From Kwoniella bestiolae CBS 10118 (lineage: Eukaryota > Basidiomycota > Tremellomycetes > Tremellales > Cryptococcaceae), in NCBI RefSeq assembly GCF_000512585.2, contig NC_089245.1, positions 930,001-994,000 of the forward strand: a stretch of 64,000 nucleotides of DNA, in the 5' to 3' direction. This document shows, one piece after another, positions 13,285 through 25,057 of this stretch (position 1 is its first letter; each line of letters begins with the position of its first letter). Both the position numbers and the translations under genes were made by a program. Below the pieces are notes generated by a model, which saw nothing but the letters and a program-made list of their open reading frames with translations, searched no databases and had not been told where the DNA came from.

Positions 13285-14224
13285 ATGTGGTTAAGCGACG
13301 GTCAGAGTGGGTATCACTATCCTTACAGAGGAAATGCTTTGGAGACTCACCTATCGAGAGAGGACATGAGCGTGACTGACCTAACCTATGTGTCGTGACT
13401 CGCAGAAATCGGTATCGCTCTAGTGGCATTTGGTATATTCTTCCAATTTCTAGGTGAGCGGCAAATCTTCTTCTCATCTCTGATAGTATATGGGTGGTAG
13501 CTGACCGGTGTACTGGGATGTACAGGAATAATGCTCTTCTTCGACGGACCTTTACTGGCCTTGGGCAATGTCAGTATAGTGTCCCCTCTTGTCTCGGTCG
13601 ATCTTGTCACGTATACCGGTCGGAGAGATATTCGAAAAAGAGAGAGACATAAATCAAGGCTAACCGATGGACCTTTCTACAGATCCTCTTCCTATCGGGT
13701 CTACCACTCATCATAGGCCCCACAAAGACATTCTACTTCTTCTCTCGTAAAGAGAAGTGGAGAGGTACCCTGTGTTTCTTCGGCGGGATGTGAGTTGTCC
13801 TCTCCGCTTCGCTTCGACCACAGCGGATCTATTGGGATATCTATGCTGATGTATGTTCAAAATAAAGATTACTCGTATTCTTCAAAAGACCCATAATCGG
13901 TATCATCATTGAATTCGTAGGATTCATTGGTCTATTCGGGTACGTCATTTCTCTCCCCCTCTCCCCCTCCTTCACTCCATCTTATCAACATACGTGAGAC
14001 GTGCATACTAATGACTGACTCATCACTCTCCAATGTGACACAGCTCATTCTTCCCCGTCATCCTCCAAGCGCTCCGACAAGCTCCGTTCATAGGTACTTT
14101 CCTATCCTTACCTTATATACGAGGGGTGAGTTGTATCCTGTCCTTAGCTTTTTCCAGTCGTTGACCATTGTCTTTGTGGTAGGCCGCAGACAAATTAGCA
14201 GGTGTCAGGCAGAGTGCTGTATAA
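13285..14224 (+). CDS. GOT1: Golgi transport protein Got1
   Basis: Small tetraspan membrane protein of COPII vesicles and the early Golgi, involved in ER-to-Golgi traffic. Seven exons, 13285-13306, 13406-13453, 13526-13569, 13683-13789, 13868-13939, 14044-14125 and 14183-14224, encode 138 residues, the normal family length. The start MWLSDGQKIGIAL matches the family N-terminus (yeast begins MWLTEAQKFGVAF). Further family motifs are FFDGPLLALGNILFLSGL, LIIGPTKTFYFF and the GFIGLFGSFFPV segment. Exon 1 is only 22 nt, which decides the start: the next in-frame ATG would lose the first helix. The last exon gives a short hydrophilic tail ending RQSAV. Confidence 0.95.
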
Positions 14225-14836
14225 TCTGGATAAGATGAATGGGTTTAAGCTGAGGTATACTAAGGAATCCACATGACGAGAGCATGCAAAATCTATACAA
14301 ATCCCGTCGTTAGCGCATGAATAATTGATACTTGTCTTTCGATCGTTCTCAAATCTTATCCTGGTATAGCGTGCAATTTGAAAGGACGATGTCACTCTCT
14401 CAACTTATCATTCGAGAAGGTATGCGACGATAGCTGTACAAATACAATACATATCTCAAAAAGTACAAGATATCAATCAATATATATAATTCGTTCGGAA
14501 GCATGATCGAAAGATCGAAGGTATTGAAAGGGAGCACGAAACTTCTATAGACAGACATGATGAGGAGCGGGGGTGAAAATCCAAGATGGACGAGGACTGA
14601 GGACAGATGATCGGCATGAGGGAGACGAATAGAACGATGGGTGAAAACGCATTCGCTTGGCTTGATTTGGTTGTGATCTGAGTTGATTTCTCCATAATGA
14701 AGCTAATATGGCTGATTATTTGACCATGAAGGTAGGAAGATTCAGATATTGATTGAAGGTTTCGTGTATCCTTGTCTCCTTGTTCTGTACACACCGCTTA
14801 AATCTCTAACTTTTCCCTACTCTTCGCCCTACCCCC
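14225..14836. other. Convergent intergenic gap
   Basis: About 610 bp between the ends of GOT1 (+) and the small gene at 14837 (-). There are two 60-105 codon ORFs without family features or splice context. No RNA gene is seen. Confidence 0.5.
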
Positions 14837-15486
14837 CTAAGTCCCCTTCTGCTTAAACCCACTCCACTGATCCTCCTTCTTCCCATCCCAAATCGGTCTA
14901 AACGCATCTTCTGTAAACCCGCTCGTCTCCTTCGGACTAGCTTTAACGGGCAACACAGCCGCATGATATGGTCGATCCTCCAGTTCTTCCTCCTCTCTCT
15001 GAGAGGTCGATCGCTCGTCCCGCTCCGGTATCGTGGTAGGGAAGAACCCGTTTTCCCGCTTTACGTTCGGGTTGGTATTGGTAGATGAGGAGGGAGGGGG
15101 GAATCCCTTGACGAACGACTTGGGCTGGGGGGAAGAGGAGAAGAGGAAGTTGGTATTGGGTGGTGGGGTGTTCCATGAAGATGCTGGTGCGGGTGGGGGT
15201 AGGGGACCACCGGTAGAGGTCGTTGTTGTTGATGCTGTTGGAGGGGGGATGGGACGGTGGTGTTGGTATGGGATTGGATTGTTTAATGTCTGGGCGAGTT
15301 TGGCCTATGACATATCATGATACAGTCAGTATCAGTCTTATAACGCCAAGACTCCCGTTAGGAAGGCGAGATGAGAGGATTGTCAGTGGTACGATAACTC
15401 ACTTGTAGATCTCGGAGATCGTTACCCTGTGGTCCAGCACGGAGGTCATGACTGAACGTAGCTAGGAGATCATCCATCGACGCCAT
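14837..15486 (-). CDS. Small Pro/Ser-rich protein, unknown function
   Basis: Two exons, 15403-15486 and 14837-15304, encode 183 residues. The N-terminus MASMDDLLATFSHDLRAG is short, acidic and helical, continuing as NDLRDLQ|AKLAQTLNN across the intron. The middle is Pro/Thr/Ser/Asn-rich and disordered, and the C-terminus is mixed charge with Trp residues (RPIWDGKKEDQWSGF). Both ends look constrained while the centre does not, as in adaptor or complex-subunit proteins. I do not recognise the family. The coding frame is supported by clean splice sites and an ATG right after a promoter-like gap. Confidence 0.7.
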
Positions 15487-16632
15487 CTTGCGTGATCGTA
15501 CTGTTCGTTACTGCTCTCCAGTAATTTTATTTGATATCTGATGAGAGGTGAGTGAGTGTTATTGATTTAATTGGGATATTGACCACTTCGTTATCTGAGT
15601 ATGATTGATCCACTGAATCGAAATCTATACTTATCTTGAGTGTGCTTTATTGAGATAAGAAGAAGGTGTGACAGGAAGTCGATCTTGGGTCCACGCTAGT
15701 ACTTAAACTTGTCCAACTTGCAGGAATCGCCGTCGTAACTTCTAGCTCGACACCAGAAGCGTGTAATCCCTTTGTCCTCGAATTTGCGTTGGAAAGGGGT
15801 ACTTGTGTTTGTGTCTGTGATTGACGAGGCAGTGTTCGGTACGAGTTATACCGAGATATGGATAATCTACTATACTTGACGTTGACAGATGGATGGGGCG
15901 ATGGCGAGAATCGTATGAGGTGATAATTATGGCCAGTGTGATGTGTGATGTGCGATGGGCGATGGGTGGTGTGATTTGGTCGAGTCGAGGGAACAATGGA
16001 TATCTCCAGATAGGTAGATAAAGGATAGGAACGTTTCTTTTGTTATATCCGTATGTTGGATATGTGGGAGGGGATAACGTTATAATGGTGAGTGTGAATC
16101 TGAGAATGAGTGGATGACTATATCAGTCGTAGATAGATAATCGATGCTCAAGCTGTAGTTGAAAGTGAAGATAAGGATGAGGTTGAATTATGAATTGTGA
16201 ATTATGAATGTATTCACCGTCAGACCGGATAAAGAAGTAAAGGGTTATGATTGTGTACTGAAAAAGGTTTCGGTCCATTTCGGATACCAAGCTTATAGGA
16301 GTGGCAAATCCCACTAAAAAGGTGGAAAGATGTGATAGCACTGTATGTTATATCCGGGGAATTCAATTGCCGATCAAGATACACGACATGCACGGACGTA
16401 CGCCGCGTTAAAAGGGGAACGGTCGTTTGTCCGATTGCACGAAAGAATGAGCAAAAAGCAAAAGCATCGTCCAGTCCTCAATCTGCGACGCTCCACTTGG
16501 CAGCACGCTGCTCCTTTGAACGCAGCTTATCCGTTGAGCTAACACCGCCTTGACCCAGCGCGAGACCATGAGACAGCCTAAAGGGACGAAGGGCTGGCCG
16601 GCAGTGACGCTGCAAAAAACCCCAAAAAAATA
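15487..16632. other. Intergenic, upstream of the 14837 gene; ends in tRNA terminator
   Basis: 1.1 kb with no coding exon seen. Short GATGGGCGATGGG-type imperfect repeats occur near 15945-15970. At 16613-16632 the tRNA-sense (minus) strand carries two oligo-T runs directly behind the tRNA, fitting RNA polymerase III termination. Confidence 0.5.
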
Positions 16633-16725
16633 TCTCCCCGGTGCGAGTCGAACGCACGACTTTCAGATTTGAAACTACAAGTTAATTACAGTCTGACGCT
16701 CTAAACCACGCTAAACTACGGAGAG
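16633..16725 (-). tRNA. tRNA-Tyr (anticodon GTA) with 17-nt intron
   Basis: The minus strand folds as a complete cloverleaf: acceptor CTCTCCG pairs with CGGGGAG (one G-U), followed by discriminator A. The D arm is GTTT/GAGC with wobble pairs. The anticodon stem TCAGA/TCTGA has loop CTGTAA-A, and the T arm is GTGCG-TTCGACT-CGCAC. The anticodon is GTA. An intron of about 17 nt lies after position 37, the canonical place for nuclear tRNA introns, and tRNA-Tyr carries an intron in most fungi. Oligo-T terminators follow. Confidence 0.95.
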
Positions 16726-16928
16726 CGAATGATGAGAGTCCAAGGTCTGATTAAGTATATATAGACTCGAAGATGATTTAGAGGGAAAATTCGTATTGGA
16801 TCGTGCATTACTTGGATAGATAAGGTGTACAACAAGCTTCAATATAATGATACAGCTGGAACATATCCCAAAAGGAAAGGACGTCCACTGAAATGAACAA
16901 AATCGAGTAAGAGAGAACGAGGCGATGA

Positions 16929-17542
16929 TTAATGTTTATGTTCGAACCCATCAACCGCCGCTCCGCCCCATCCCCTAAAAATATGCTGCGGAGCACTATG
17001 ACTCTGATAGCTAGGCGGGTTCTGATGGTCGTGGTCGTGATGACATTGGTGATAATGATGATGCACCACCTGAGTCGACGGTGGATGATAATACTGTAAT
17101 ACCGGACCGATGTATTGACCTCCCCCACGACTTATACTTCGACCGAGGTGTTCGAGTCGGTCGCCCATGTGACTTCCCCACATCTCGAAGCCGTGGCCTG
17201 CGTAGCGTTTGTAGTTTTTGCTCGTTGGGTCGCTAGATGGGGTAATCAATTAGTACCTGTACGTCATCGACATGACATCAGCTGATGGACTTACTCAAGC
17301 TAGAGGGAAGGGGATCGTCAGTAAATCCAATCGAAATGTGATGTTGAAGAAAGATAAACTCACACTGGCCGTTGATATGCATCCTCCTCCGATCCTCAGG
17401 GGTTTGTCCTCCTGCTGCTGACCTTTCTCGTCAGATCCTACAGCGGAGATGTATCAGTACACCCTAAAAGCGCTAGGGAGGGAATATACGCACTTTTCTC
17501 TCTACGTCGTAAAGTCTTCATCAAGGTGGTTCGTAAGGTCAT
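16929..17542 (-). CDS. RLRGG-C family member A (divergent: LRIGGGC, His-rich tail)
   Basis: Four exons, 17494-17542, 17437-17364, a 5-nt micro-exon at 17295-17299 and 17232-16929, encode 143 residues. The N-terminus is basic (MTLRTTLMKTLRRREK). The family core appears as KPLRIGGGCISTAS, so the RLRGG motif is altered to RIGGG. The micro-exon gives L-D-D across the junction. The tail is longer than in the other members, with GHGFEMWGSHMGDRLEHLG followed by a His-rich run (HHHYHQCHHDHDH) in place of the Gly/Cys run. His clusters could bind metal; this is inference. The gene structure (core exon, micro-exon, exon starting with C) matches B-E. Confidence 0.75.
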
Positions 17543-18041
17543 TTTCGATTGAGGATATAGTATAAGTGTATGTTTCTTTCGTGTTCGTTTGTATGATATG
17601 GTAAATCACCAATAGACTGTTCATGCTCCATCATCGCCATCTCCATCCCTCATTTGCGCACTTATATATACACGCAAAGTCTTCATCCATTCAAGAGATT
17701 TTCATACAAAAGCAAAAACAAAAGCAAAAACCAACCAAGATAAACGATCAACCCGCGGACGTCAACGGTCGATGATCCTTTTAAGCTTAAATTTCCATTT
17801 TTAGAAGATTGTTTCGGTGCGATCGCCGCTTATTTCCAGGCTGCGAAGCTTTGGCGTGCTCGGTTATAAGCGATCATAATCGTTCATGCATATTACACTA
17901 GTATAATGATGCTTGTTGCACCCAAGGTTATGCGTTGGCCAATCGCATACAGACCGCACTAGAGTAGCTGAAACATTATTGCACTATCTATGCTGGACTC
18001 CCTTTGACGAGAAGTTCCGATCCTTTCCGTCTACTCAATTC
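17543..18041. other. Intergenic between family members A and B
   Basis: About 500 bp: the promoter of A and the 3' flank of B, both on the minus strand. It includes A-rich stretches at 17707-17740 (AAAGCAAAAAC units) in the A 5' region. No gene is seen. Confidence 0.5.
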
Positions 18042-18450
18042 CTACCCCGCCCCTCCCCCTCCACCAGCGCTTGCCCCAGCCCCAGCCCCAGCAATGGCTC
18101 CGCCTCTTCTCCCGTGTATTACTCCTTTCCTGTTCGTACCGCTGCCATCCGTCTCATCTCTATTCCTGAGCTTCTTGCCGTACTCTCCGTACTTTCTATC
18201 CTGGTCGCTAGAAAACATGAATGGAGTCAGATTTCATGATTTGATCCGATGATCAGATACGAGTCATGTCCGTACACTTACATCTCGAACTTCCAACGCC
18301 CAACACACATACACAGGTCAGCTATCCCGAGTGTCTGAGATCAGAAATAAGAGAAGAGAGGAAACCTACCGCTGAGTCTGTACAGCATCCTCCGCGTAGT
18401 CTGAGGATCTTACCTTGACTTCCTCGGTCCGAGGGGGGACGCGAGAACAT
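18042..18450 (-). CDS. RLRGG-C family member B (LRLRGGCC)
   Basis: Three exons, 18370-18450, an 8-nt micro-exon at 18282-18289 and 18207-18042, encode 84 residues. The protein starts MFSRPPSDRGSQGKILRLRGG and continues CCTDSA. The six residues LRLRGG equal the C-terminal hexapeptide of ubiquitin, but only 15 residues precede them, so there is no ubiquitin fold. The micro-exon yields F-E-I-D across the junctions. The last exon is charged (DRKYGEYGKKLRNRD) and ends in a Gly/Ala repeat. Exon order and phases match the neighbouring members. No known domain is recognised. Confidence 0.75.
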
Positions 18451-18963
18451 GGTGTTGGATGCTTCAGTGTGAGATTTTATTGGATCAGCTTGTCTCGTCC
18501 CTAAGCAAAGGATATGAGGATATCCTACCTTTCCCGATTGTACGAGTGAACTTCATACGGATTGCGCATTGAAGTTTGTATACTTGAGCCTCTCGCTTTG
18601 TTATGAACTGCGACCTGGTTTACCTATCACGAAGGGACTGTAGTTTGGAGTATCAGGATGAATGACAGCGGACTTTCAACCTCGCTGTGGCCCGATATCA
18701 TGACATGGTCACAACCTCTCCTATCTAGTAAGCCGCCATCTTATGACATTGGTCTCTGTGTCCACCGGCCGAAAGTGGAGCCCTCCTCAAATCAGCTGAC
18801 GAACAATCTGCCAGCACAGCTTAACTCTGTGCCTGACTCCCTGGACATACCAATGATCTTCAATACTTGTACATAGGCTAGTCTGTCTATACGATACAAC
18901 ACCTCGACATGCTCCTGCATCAAATCTGGAACTCGGCGATACAGGTTCTTTATCTTCATCGTC
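18451..18963. other. Intergenic between family members B and C
   Basis: About 510 bp. A 99-codon minus ORF (18792-19091) enters this gap, but it is the out-of-frame reading through the last exon of C and has no features. The gap otherwise serves as promoter of B. Confidence 0.5.
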
Positions 18964-19384
18964 TTAACACCCGCCGCCACCTCCTCCGCATGACGATCCA
19001 TTTCCAGAGTACGCAAAGACGTAATTGTTCTTTCGTCTTCTCCTTCTCCTGGGCGGGGCGCTATCACAGCAACAATATAGCCTTGGTCCAAGCACAGCGG
19101 TTATGACAGGATGGGTATCAGCACTTACTCGTCGTACTGCAGGTATAGAAGCATATCAGCGACTATCATTGTTCCTATGAGGTAAAATACGGGGTTGGCT
19201 CACATAGCTTGGATTACCTCCACAACAGCACCCGCCTCCTCGAAGTCTCATAGTGGATGTTTCATCCTTCAAAGTGAGGTCTATATTATCAGAATCAGCG
19301 TGAGCTCAACGAAGTCGATGATACAGTAGACCCGCCTTGATCCGATCTCCTGCTCCTGGTCTTGAAGAATGATGTGAATTTCAT
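18964..19384 (-). CDS. RLRGG-C family member C (RLRGGGCCC, Arg-rich, Cys/Gly tail)
   Basis: Four exons, 19325-19384, 19266-19204, an 8-nt micro-exon at 19129-19136 and 19060-18964, encode 75 residues. The N-terminus MKFTSFFKTRSRR is basic and hydrophobic. The core is ETSTMRLRGGGCCCGGNPSY. The micro-exon encodes Y-D-D across the junction, then APPRRRRRRKNN and the end SSCGGGGGGC. The first intron is the least certain join (the acceptor follows TTTGAAG). The final exon is strongly supported because only this frame gives the family tail; the acceptor TGATAG|C is in the same phase as in the other members. Confidence 0.7.
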
Positions 19385-19955
19385 GTTGTGTCTGCTCAAA
19401 TGATAAGTCAAGATAAGTTGATATTTTGTATAACTCAGATACCTCTTCAATGGATCAGATCATTTCCATGAACCGTTTTATATGTCTTATGATCGACCTC
19501 TCACGCATATCAATGATCAACGATCAACGCACAGCATTCATTCCCGAATTATACTATCTAACCTAAAATATCGGTCGGAATGACTGCACTGCACCGCTTG
19601 ATGGTCATACCGTACTGTAGATCGTGCCTGGGATCTTCGGCATCCGACATATCCAAGCTTCATCGATTGAATATCACTTATTCACTTATGTAGGCACCCA
19701 AAGATGTTCGAGAGAGATACGTGCAGGCGATGATGCATGATCATACGCATCTCGGTCGCCGTTATGATCCTCCCCTTTGTAAAAGACCGAAAAGTGTCAA
19801 GTTGGTGCGGTGCACATCAGCTCAGACAAGTATACACCATTGTATGAGTAGCAGGAGGTTTCTATAGCACAAAATCCATGCTTCTGGACAATCTACTCGT
19901 AGTATCAACACAGGATTGTCATCCCCCTCTGAGGTACATCTGCTGTACGGATCAA
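19385..19955. other. Intergenic between family members C and D
   Basis: About 570 bp, promoter of C and 3' flank of D. No further RLRGG-like core was found on either strand here. Confidence 0.5.
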
Positions 19956-20409
19956 TCAACAACCCCCACCTCCACAGCCCATCCACGCCCCAGCCGATAA
20001 TCCTTTACTCCCCTTCCTCTTCTTCTTCTTCCTCTTACTGTTGTTAGTATCGTAATCGCTACAGTCAAAAGTCAATGCGTCAGCTCGGTCCATTCAGATT
20101 ACTTTGCAAGGTACCAAATAACTCACTCAATCTTCGGGTCCGTCGGGGTAAATCATGCTCTCATCAGCGATACGTAAATACAGCCACCATCTACAGGAAA
20201 ACAGGGAAGGGCATTTGAATCACGTTATTTGCTGATGCGCATCCTCCTCTCAATCTTAACAAACCTTCTGATCCCTTACTCTTGGAAGACCCGGAGAGAG
20301 GGTAAGTGCGTGCTATGTCCTCCCATTCAGCTTTTTTCGATGTGCTTGATGATGAGTTGTACGTACTAGGTCCGAGTCTGAGTCTACCCAAGATCGCTTG
20401 GAGAGTCAT
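19956..20409 (-). CDS. RLRGG-C family member D (LRLRGGC, poly-Lys/Arg, CGGGGC end)
   Basis: Three exons, 20224-20409, a 5-nt micro-exon at 20127-20131 and 20058-19956, encode 97 residues. Exon 1 is the longest N-terminus in the family: MTLQAILGRLRLG, then a Ser-rich linker and SEGLLRLRGGCASANN. The micro-exon gives I-D-D, followed by NSKRKKKKRKGSKG and a tail MGCGGGGC. LRLRGG is identical to the ubiquitin C-terminal hexapeptide. The basic block could be a nuclear or RNA-binding signal. Upstream is the convergent-free gap to the desaturase. Function unknown. Confidence 0.78.
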
Positions 20410-20914
20410 CGTACTGTATGGATGTTACTGAAAGATGAGTTGCTACCGTGAATGGTATACGGTATCGAAATGGGAAACCCCAGATCAACCCATATACTGT
20501 ACAAGGGTGAAGTGATGGTATAATGCTGTACAAGTGTGTTTTGACAGAAGACTAATATAGATCGTCCTCATGTCTTCGTCAAGAGTACAAAGGACCTTTT
20601 TAACCTTGAAAGGCGATGCATCACGTGCATGCTCGAACATCCCAATCAAACCAAAAACAAACTAGTGTGAAACAGCTGAAGTTTATCGCTGTCATCACAT
20701 GCCTGCCTGGCAGGTTGGTGTCCAGTCATGCGATAAGTAAAATTCAAAACATATATAGCGGCGATTCATAAACATGTGTATATGGGTTTTTCGTTTATCG
20801 ATTCTAACTCTATAAAATGTATGAAACAAAAATGAAAAGAATGTAATGTGGACCGTCGTGTTCCCTGAGGTGTTGAACCAACGTCTCAACCGTCCCTACT
20901 TCCCCAGCAGCTCC
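20410..20914. other. Intergenic between family member D and the desaturase
   Basis: About 505 bp holding the promoter of D and the 3' end of the desaturase, both minus strand. No gene is seen. Confidence 0.5.
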
Positions 20915-22793
20915 TTACTTAGACTCGGTCATGTCGACACCCGAGTCCGAAATATTTCCATTCTCATCTACAGCGACTCTTTGAGCGATACCTCGAGCAT
21001 TCTTGTAGAAAGCGACGTCTTGGTTCTCGTCAATGAAGATACAAGATCTGTAAGCCTTCCAGCAAGATACGAACATGTTCTCCTCCGATCGGTAGTAGTG
21101 AGGACCGAGGAACTTCTTGAGGGCTTCGGTGGCTTCCCAGGCGTTGTAGTGGGGGATCTTTGATGAGATGTGGTGGGCGACGTGGGTCTCACAGATACCG
21201 TGTAGGACATAGGCACCGATGGGACCCATGAATGTTCGGTCGATCGTGGCGAGGGCTCCTCGAGGGAACGTCCAGGTGTTGGCGGAGTAGTGGGCTAAGC
21301 AAATGAAGATAAAGGGTCAGCTGCGTGATTCGATGACTCAAAGGCTACGGAGATGCAACTCACGAAGGACAGGGTCGGTGTGTTGGAGGTAAGTGATGAA
21401 CACGAGCCAGTTGTGAACGAGCAAGTAGGGAATACCGTAGATGACGAACATCTCGCTGAAACCTCTCATGTAAGACCAGTAACCGAGAGCAGCCATGGTG
21501 ATCACCACACCGATATCTGACCAGATGACTTGCCAGAAGTGACTAGCCTTGAAGATGATAGACGAAGGGGTGAAGTGGTTGGTCCATTTGGGGTAGTGTC
21601 GTTGTCCGGTGGCGTTAACGGTGATGTAAGCTTGCCATCCGATCAATTGTCTGATGAAGAGGTTGAACAGGACAACCAAGGGAGCATCTTCGAGTAATTC
21701 GGCGAGTTCACTTTGTCTCTTTTGGGATACACTACGATTTCAAGATGTCAGCGACTGACAGATCACCAGTCGTAAGGAGGCAGGGACAAGACTCACTTGA
21801 TACCGAGAATCTCAGCTTCTTCCTTCATCTCAGGAGCACCTCTCTCCTTTCGGGTGACAGGGACGAACACTTCATCTCTGGTCAAGTGTCCGGTGGCGGC
21901 GTGGTGTCGACCGTGCTGAATTACATCACAAAAATATACATCAGCTTTGATATTCCCGTGAACGTACTGGACGCAGACGAGAGCTGCCTCACAGAGATTC
22001 TCCAAGAGTGGTATGGTACCATCAAAGCGGAGTGGAGAACCCAACCAACAGTGTTGTTGATGGTCTTGGAAGAGGAGTAACCTTGGTGACCGCATTCGTG
22101 ACTATTCCGGAACGCAAACAACATGATCAGCGAATTATTCCTGTTACATGGCCGATCCAAAAACACGTTGCACACGGAAATTGGGAAAATACTCACGCGA
22201 TAACCCAGACCCCAGTACCGAACAGACCGGCAGCGAAGCAGTAAAGGGAGTAGAGGGAGATTCTCGCAGCGTGGTATACGGCAGGTGCGAGGTTGCTAAA
22301 ATGACCCGACGATTAGTTACGTGTCACCTTGCCAAAAGTGAGAGTAGGAGGACTCACTATTTAGCAAGGAAAGGATCGATGTGGTAGGCTCCGTAAACCA
22401 AGAGACCAAGAGCGATGAAGTCTTGGACTACATAGAGGGAGGAACGGAGTGCGGATCGGTGGTAACAGTGGGCGCTGAGAGTTGTAACGACGTGTGAAAT
22501 CAGTTATGAGTCATCTGATGAGATCAACATAGAAGGCAAACTCACGGAATAGCATCAAGTAACTGCTTGACAGTGAAATTGGGTACGATGAACCTATTGA
22601 TGAGGTGATTTGATCAGTATACGATACGATATGGCTCCACTGGATGGTACGAGCGGCAAAGAGTGAAGAGAAATACTCACTTTTGACCCTCTGTCAACTC
22701 AGCCTCCTCGGCTTCACGAAGGAGTTGATCCTTCTCTACCTGTCCCGCAGGGGGAGAAGGTACTCTTTGTCTTAATCCTGCTGTGGTGGACAT
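20915..22793 (-). CDS. FAD2: Delta-12 fatty acid desaturase (oleate to linoleate)
   Basis: Membrane di-iron desaturase of the ER that introduces the second double bond into oleoyl chains. Eight exons (22681-22793, 22593-22546, 22474-22358, 22295-22197, 22101-21993, 21915-21797, 21731-21364, 21294-20915) sum to 451 codons. All three histidine boxes are present: HECGHQ, HGRHH, and HVAHH near the C-terminus. Four or more hydrophobic helices surround them, in family order. The C-terminal HYYRSEENMFVSCWKAYRSC is typical of fungal FAD2. The N-terminus is a soluble segment from MSTTAGLRQRVPSPP. The start follows a TATAAAATG context. Regiospecificity is by similarity; delta-15 activity cannot be excluded from sequence alone. 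Confidence 0.95.
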
Positions 22794-23799
22794 TTTATAT
22801 TGCAAGGGAGTGGGTGGTGAAGGATTGTAAGCAGGGAAGAGAGTGAGAATCTAGTTAAAGATTGTTTTTGAAGAGGATTGAAAAGGTGAAAGGGATACGG
22901 TAGTGCTCTACTGAATTCGACGAGACGAAGAAAGGAGTATACCAAGAGGATATAGGTGAGTGGATGAAGTGAGAAAAGAGAGAGCGATGGAAAAGGATTT
23001 GCGGTGATATGAGAATGCGAGATGTGTTACAGTAGTATGAGTGAATTTGATTGAATGCAGGCAAAGGCGATCAATCGGATTGGTTGTACTCGAGTACAGT
23101 GGTGCTGCTCGTACAACTACCCCACCGAAAAAAATGGGATCAGAGCTCCAGCTGTTAGATTGAAATTGATTTTGATTATTACCCTGAATTCATCCGATCT
23201 CTCTCTCTCTGTTTCTTCCTTTGCCCCTTCCCATACAGCCGATACTGCATACAACATAACATAATTCTCGCGCCTAGACTATTGCTACGCTTGGCTCTTG
23301 GTCCTTCACTTTGCTAAGTATCAGTCTCAATCGCGTTGGCAACGAGCCAAGTAGAGTAAAGCTACGGTAAAATAATCCAACGAGAATCCATGATATACAA
23401 CGGGATTACCTTGACCATCCCCAATCACACTCCACAATTCCGATCACTTCCGATATGATACGCGTTTGACATGTGGCATTGTGCGTTCATACATGTTGAG
23501 CTATGTACAGGACTATACATATGCATCTGACATGATGGGCTGATCGTACATGTATTGAACTCTTCAGAGTGATCTTCTGTATGATATAGAAAGATCAATA
23601 ATGAAGCAACCAGGTGGTAGTGAACATGGCTGAATGAACGTGTTTCCCGACACAACCATCCTTTCGCGTGTAGTAGATATGCCAAAGCTGTATACGGTAC
23701 CTTGTCCTCACCAAAGGCATCCTTTCACGCACCCAACTACTCTCCCGTAGCTTGAAGTGTTCATTCGAACATGTCACGAAAAGCGGCGTTTGATCCTTG
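22794..23799. other. Intergenic upstream of the desaturase
   Basis: 1 kb with the FAD2 promoter side (22794-23100, with GA-rich tracts on the + strand) and the 3' flank of the dehydratase-like gene. No coding exon with family similarity is seen. Confidence 0.5.
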
Positions 23800-24632
23800 T
23801 TATTCCCTCTTCATCTCCACCTTCTCCTTCCCACCCATCACCCCCTCCCAAGCATGCTCCAACCGCTCAGCAAGACGTATATCCTTGCCTGTCACTCCCG
23901 GTCGCATCTTGTGTGTCTGATTTTTGGTAGGTGTTGGATAGGGAGGTAAGGGTGTGTGAGTATGTGTGGATATTTCTATTATGTAGCTGTTATTCTCTTT
24001 TGCGCTAGTTTGCAACGATGTGGTGGAGGGGATGTAGTCTGATAAAGGTGTTATAAGGACTGTTGGATGATGCTGCGATCAAGTAGAATTATCAGTTGTC
24101 ATTTCGAGGGTCTATCATACCAGAGTACCGTTCAAGATCTGATGGCAGCACACAGCCCCGAACAACTCACATCCTCCTGTTCAATCACCTCCCCAGCCCT
24201 CTGCGTAAACCTCATAACATCCCGCCACCCCTCCCTCCCCTCACCCATCACAAACGCTCTAACCAGCCTCCTATTCTGCAAATCCCCACCTTCCCCTTCC
24301 ACATCAAGCGCTTCATCCACGGAGGAAAGAGGATTGACGAGTCTTTCCTGCTGAGATAGGGAATCTAACCTCCATCCTGAGATATGTAGCGGTGCGAATT
24401 GCGATAAGAATGTATGTGGTTGAATCAGGCGGTAGGGGGACGGTCTTTTGGGCGGGGCGGGGTCCGAAGGTTGTTCAGATCGTATTGAAGCGGAAGAGTG
24501 GAATGCGTTGATGGAATGTCTGGTCTGAACGGGAGGTAGAACCGGTGTTGCGCGTATCAAGCCAGAGCTTCCAGAGCGAGCTGCTACTCGTGTGCAGCTC
24601 CTACATAGCTGGGTACTGTGTATTTGTATCAT
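23800..24632 (-). CDS. Pterin-4a-carbinolamine dehydratase-like protein, probably mitochondrial
   Basis: Two exons, 24171-24632 and 24072-23800, encode 244 residues. The C-terminal ~130 residues fit the pterin-4a-carbinolamine dehydratase fold: SGWRLDSLSQQERLV, then RLVRAFVMGEGREGW with MRFTQRAGEVIEQEDHHP. The HHP of the active site is split by the intron, and the end is IEISTHTHTP with GVTGKDIRLAERLE. Known enzymes recycle tetrahydrobiopterin intermediates; related stand-alone proteins in eukaryotes also act on molybdopterin or in mitochondria. The first ~55 residues are Arg/Ser/Ala-rich without acidic residues, like a mitochondrial presequence. An insertion (NNSYIIEISTHTHTPLPPYP region) makes it longer than the ~100-residue bacterial form. 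Family call good, substrate open. Confidence 0.82.
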
Positions 24633-25057
24633 CCTGGGTATGATTGGGTCTCGAAGCTCAATTTCAAGGGACGTTTTCACCTGACTGCATCAATGAACCT
24701 TTGTGCGAGTGCTTGGTGAAGCCGTCGGGCGGTGTTGAAATGCTTCCGGCGGAAGTCGCCCGGTCCACATGAGCTCGGTCCAGGTGCAGCTTTCTATCTC
24801 TCTTCGCTTGCGAAGATGAGGATGACGGACAGTGCGATATTGCAAGCGCAAAGTTCATCGAGAGATCAAAGCGTACAATGCACAAGTGCATTGCATACCT
24901 GAATCAACACGCAGCACGAAAGGCTTCACGCCGTCATGCATACTGTATATTACATGACCAAGCTGACCGATGGACTAACAATCATTCTAGATTATAGCTT
25001 TTATTGAACAACGAACATCGCAGGTAATCCATCCTGCAGACCCAACGATAGATCATA
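24633..25057. other. Divergent promoter gap
   Basis: About 425 bp between the dehydratase-like gene (-) and the 25058 gene (+). No gene is seen; a 75-codon minus ORF lacks features. Confidence 0.5.

Noticed and set aside
18792..19091. 99-codon minus ORF MDQGYIVAVIAPRPGEG...
   Set aside because: It overlaps the last exon of family member C in another frame; the C frame gives the family's Arg block and Gly/Cys end and fits the splice phase.
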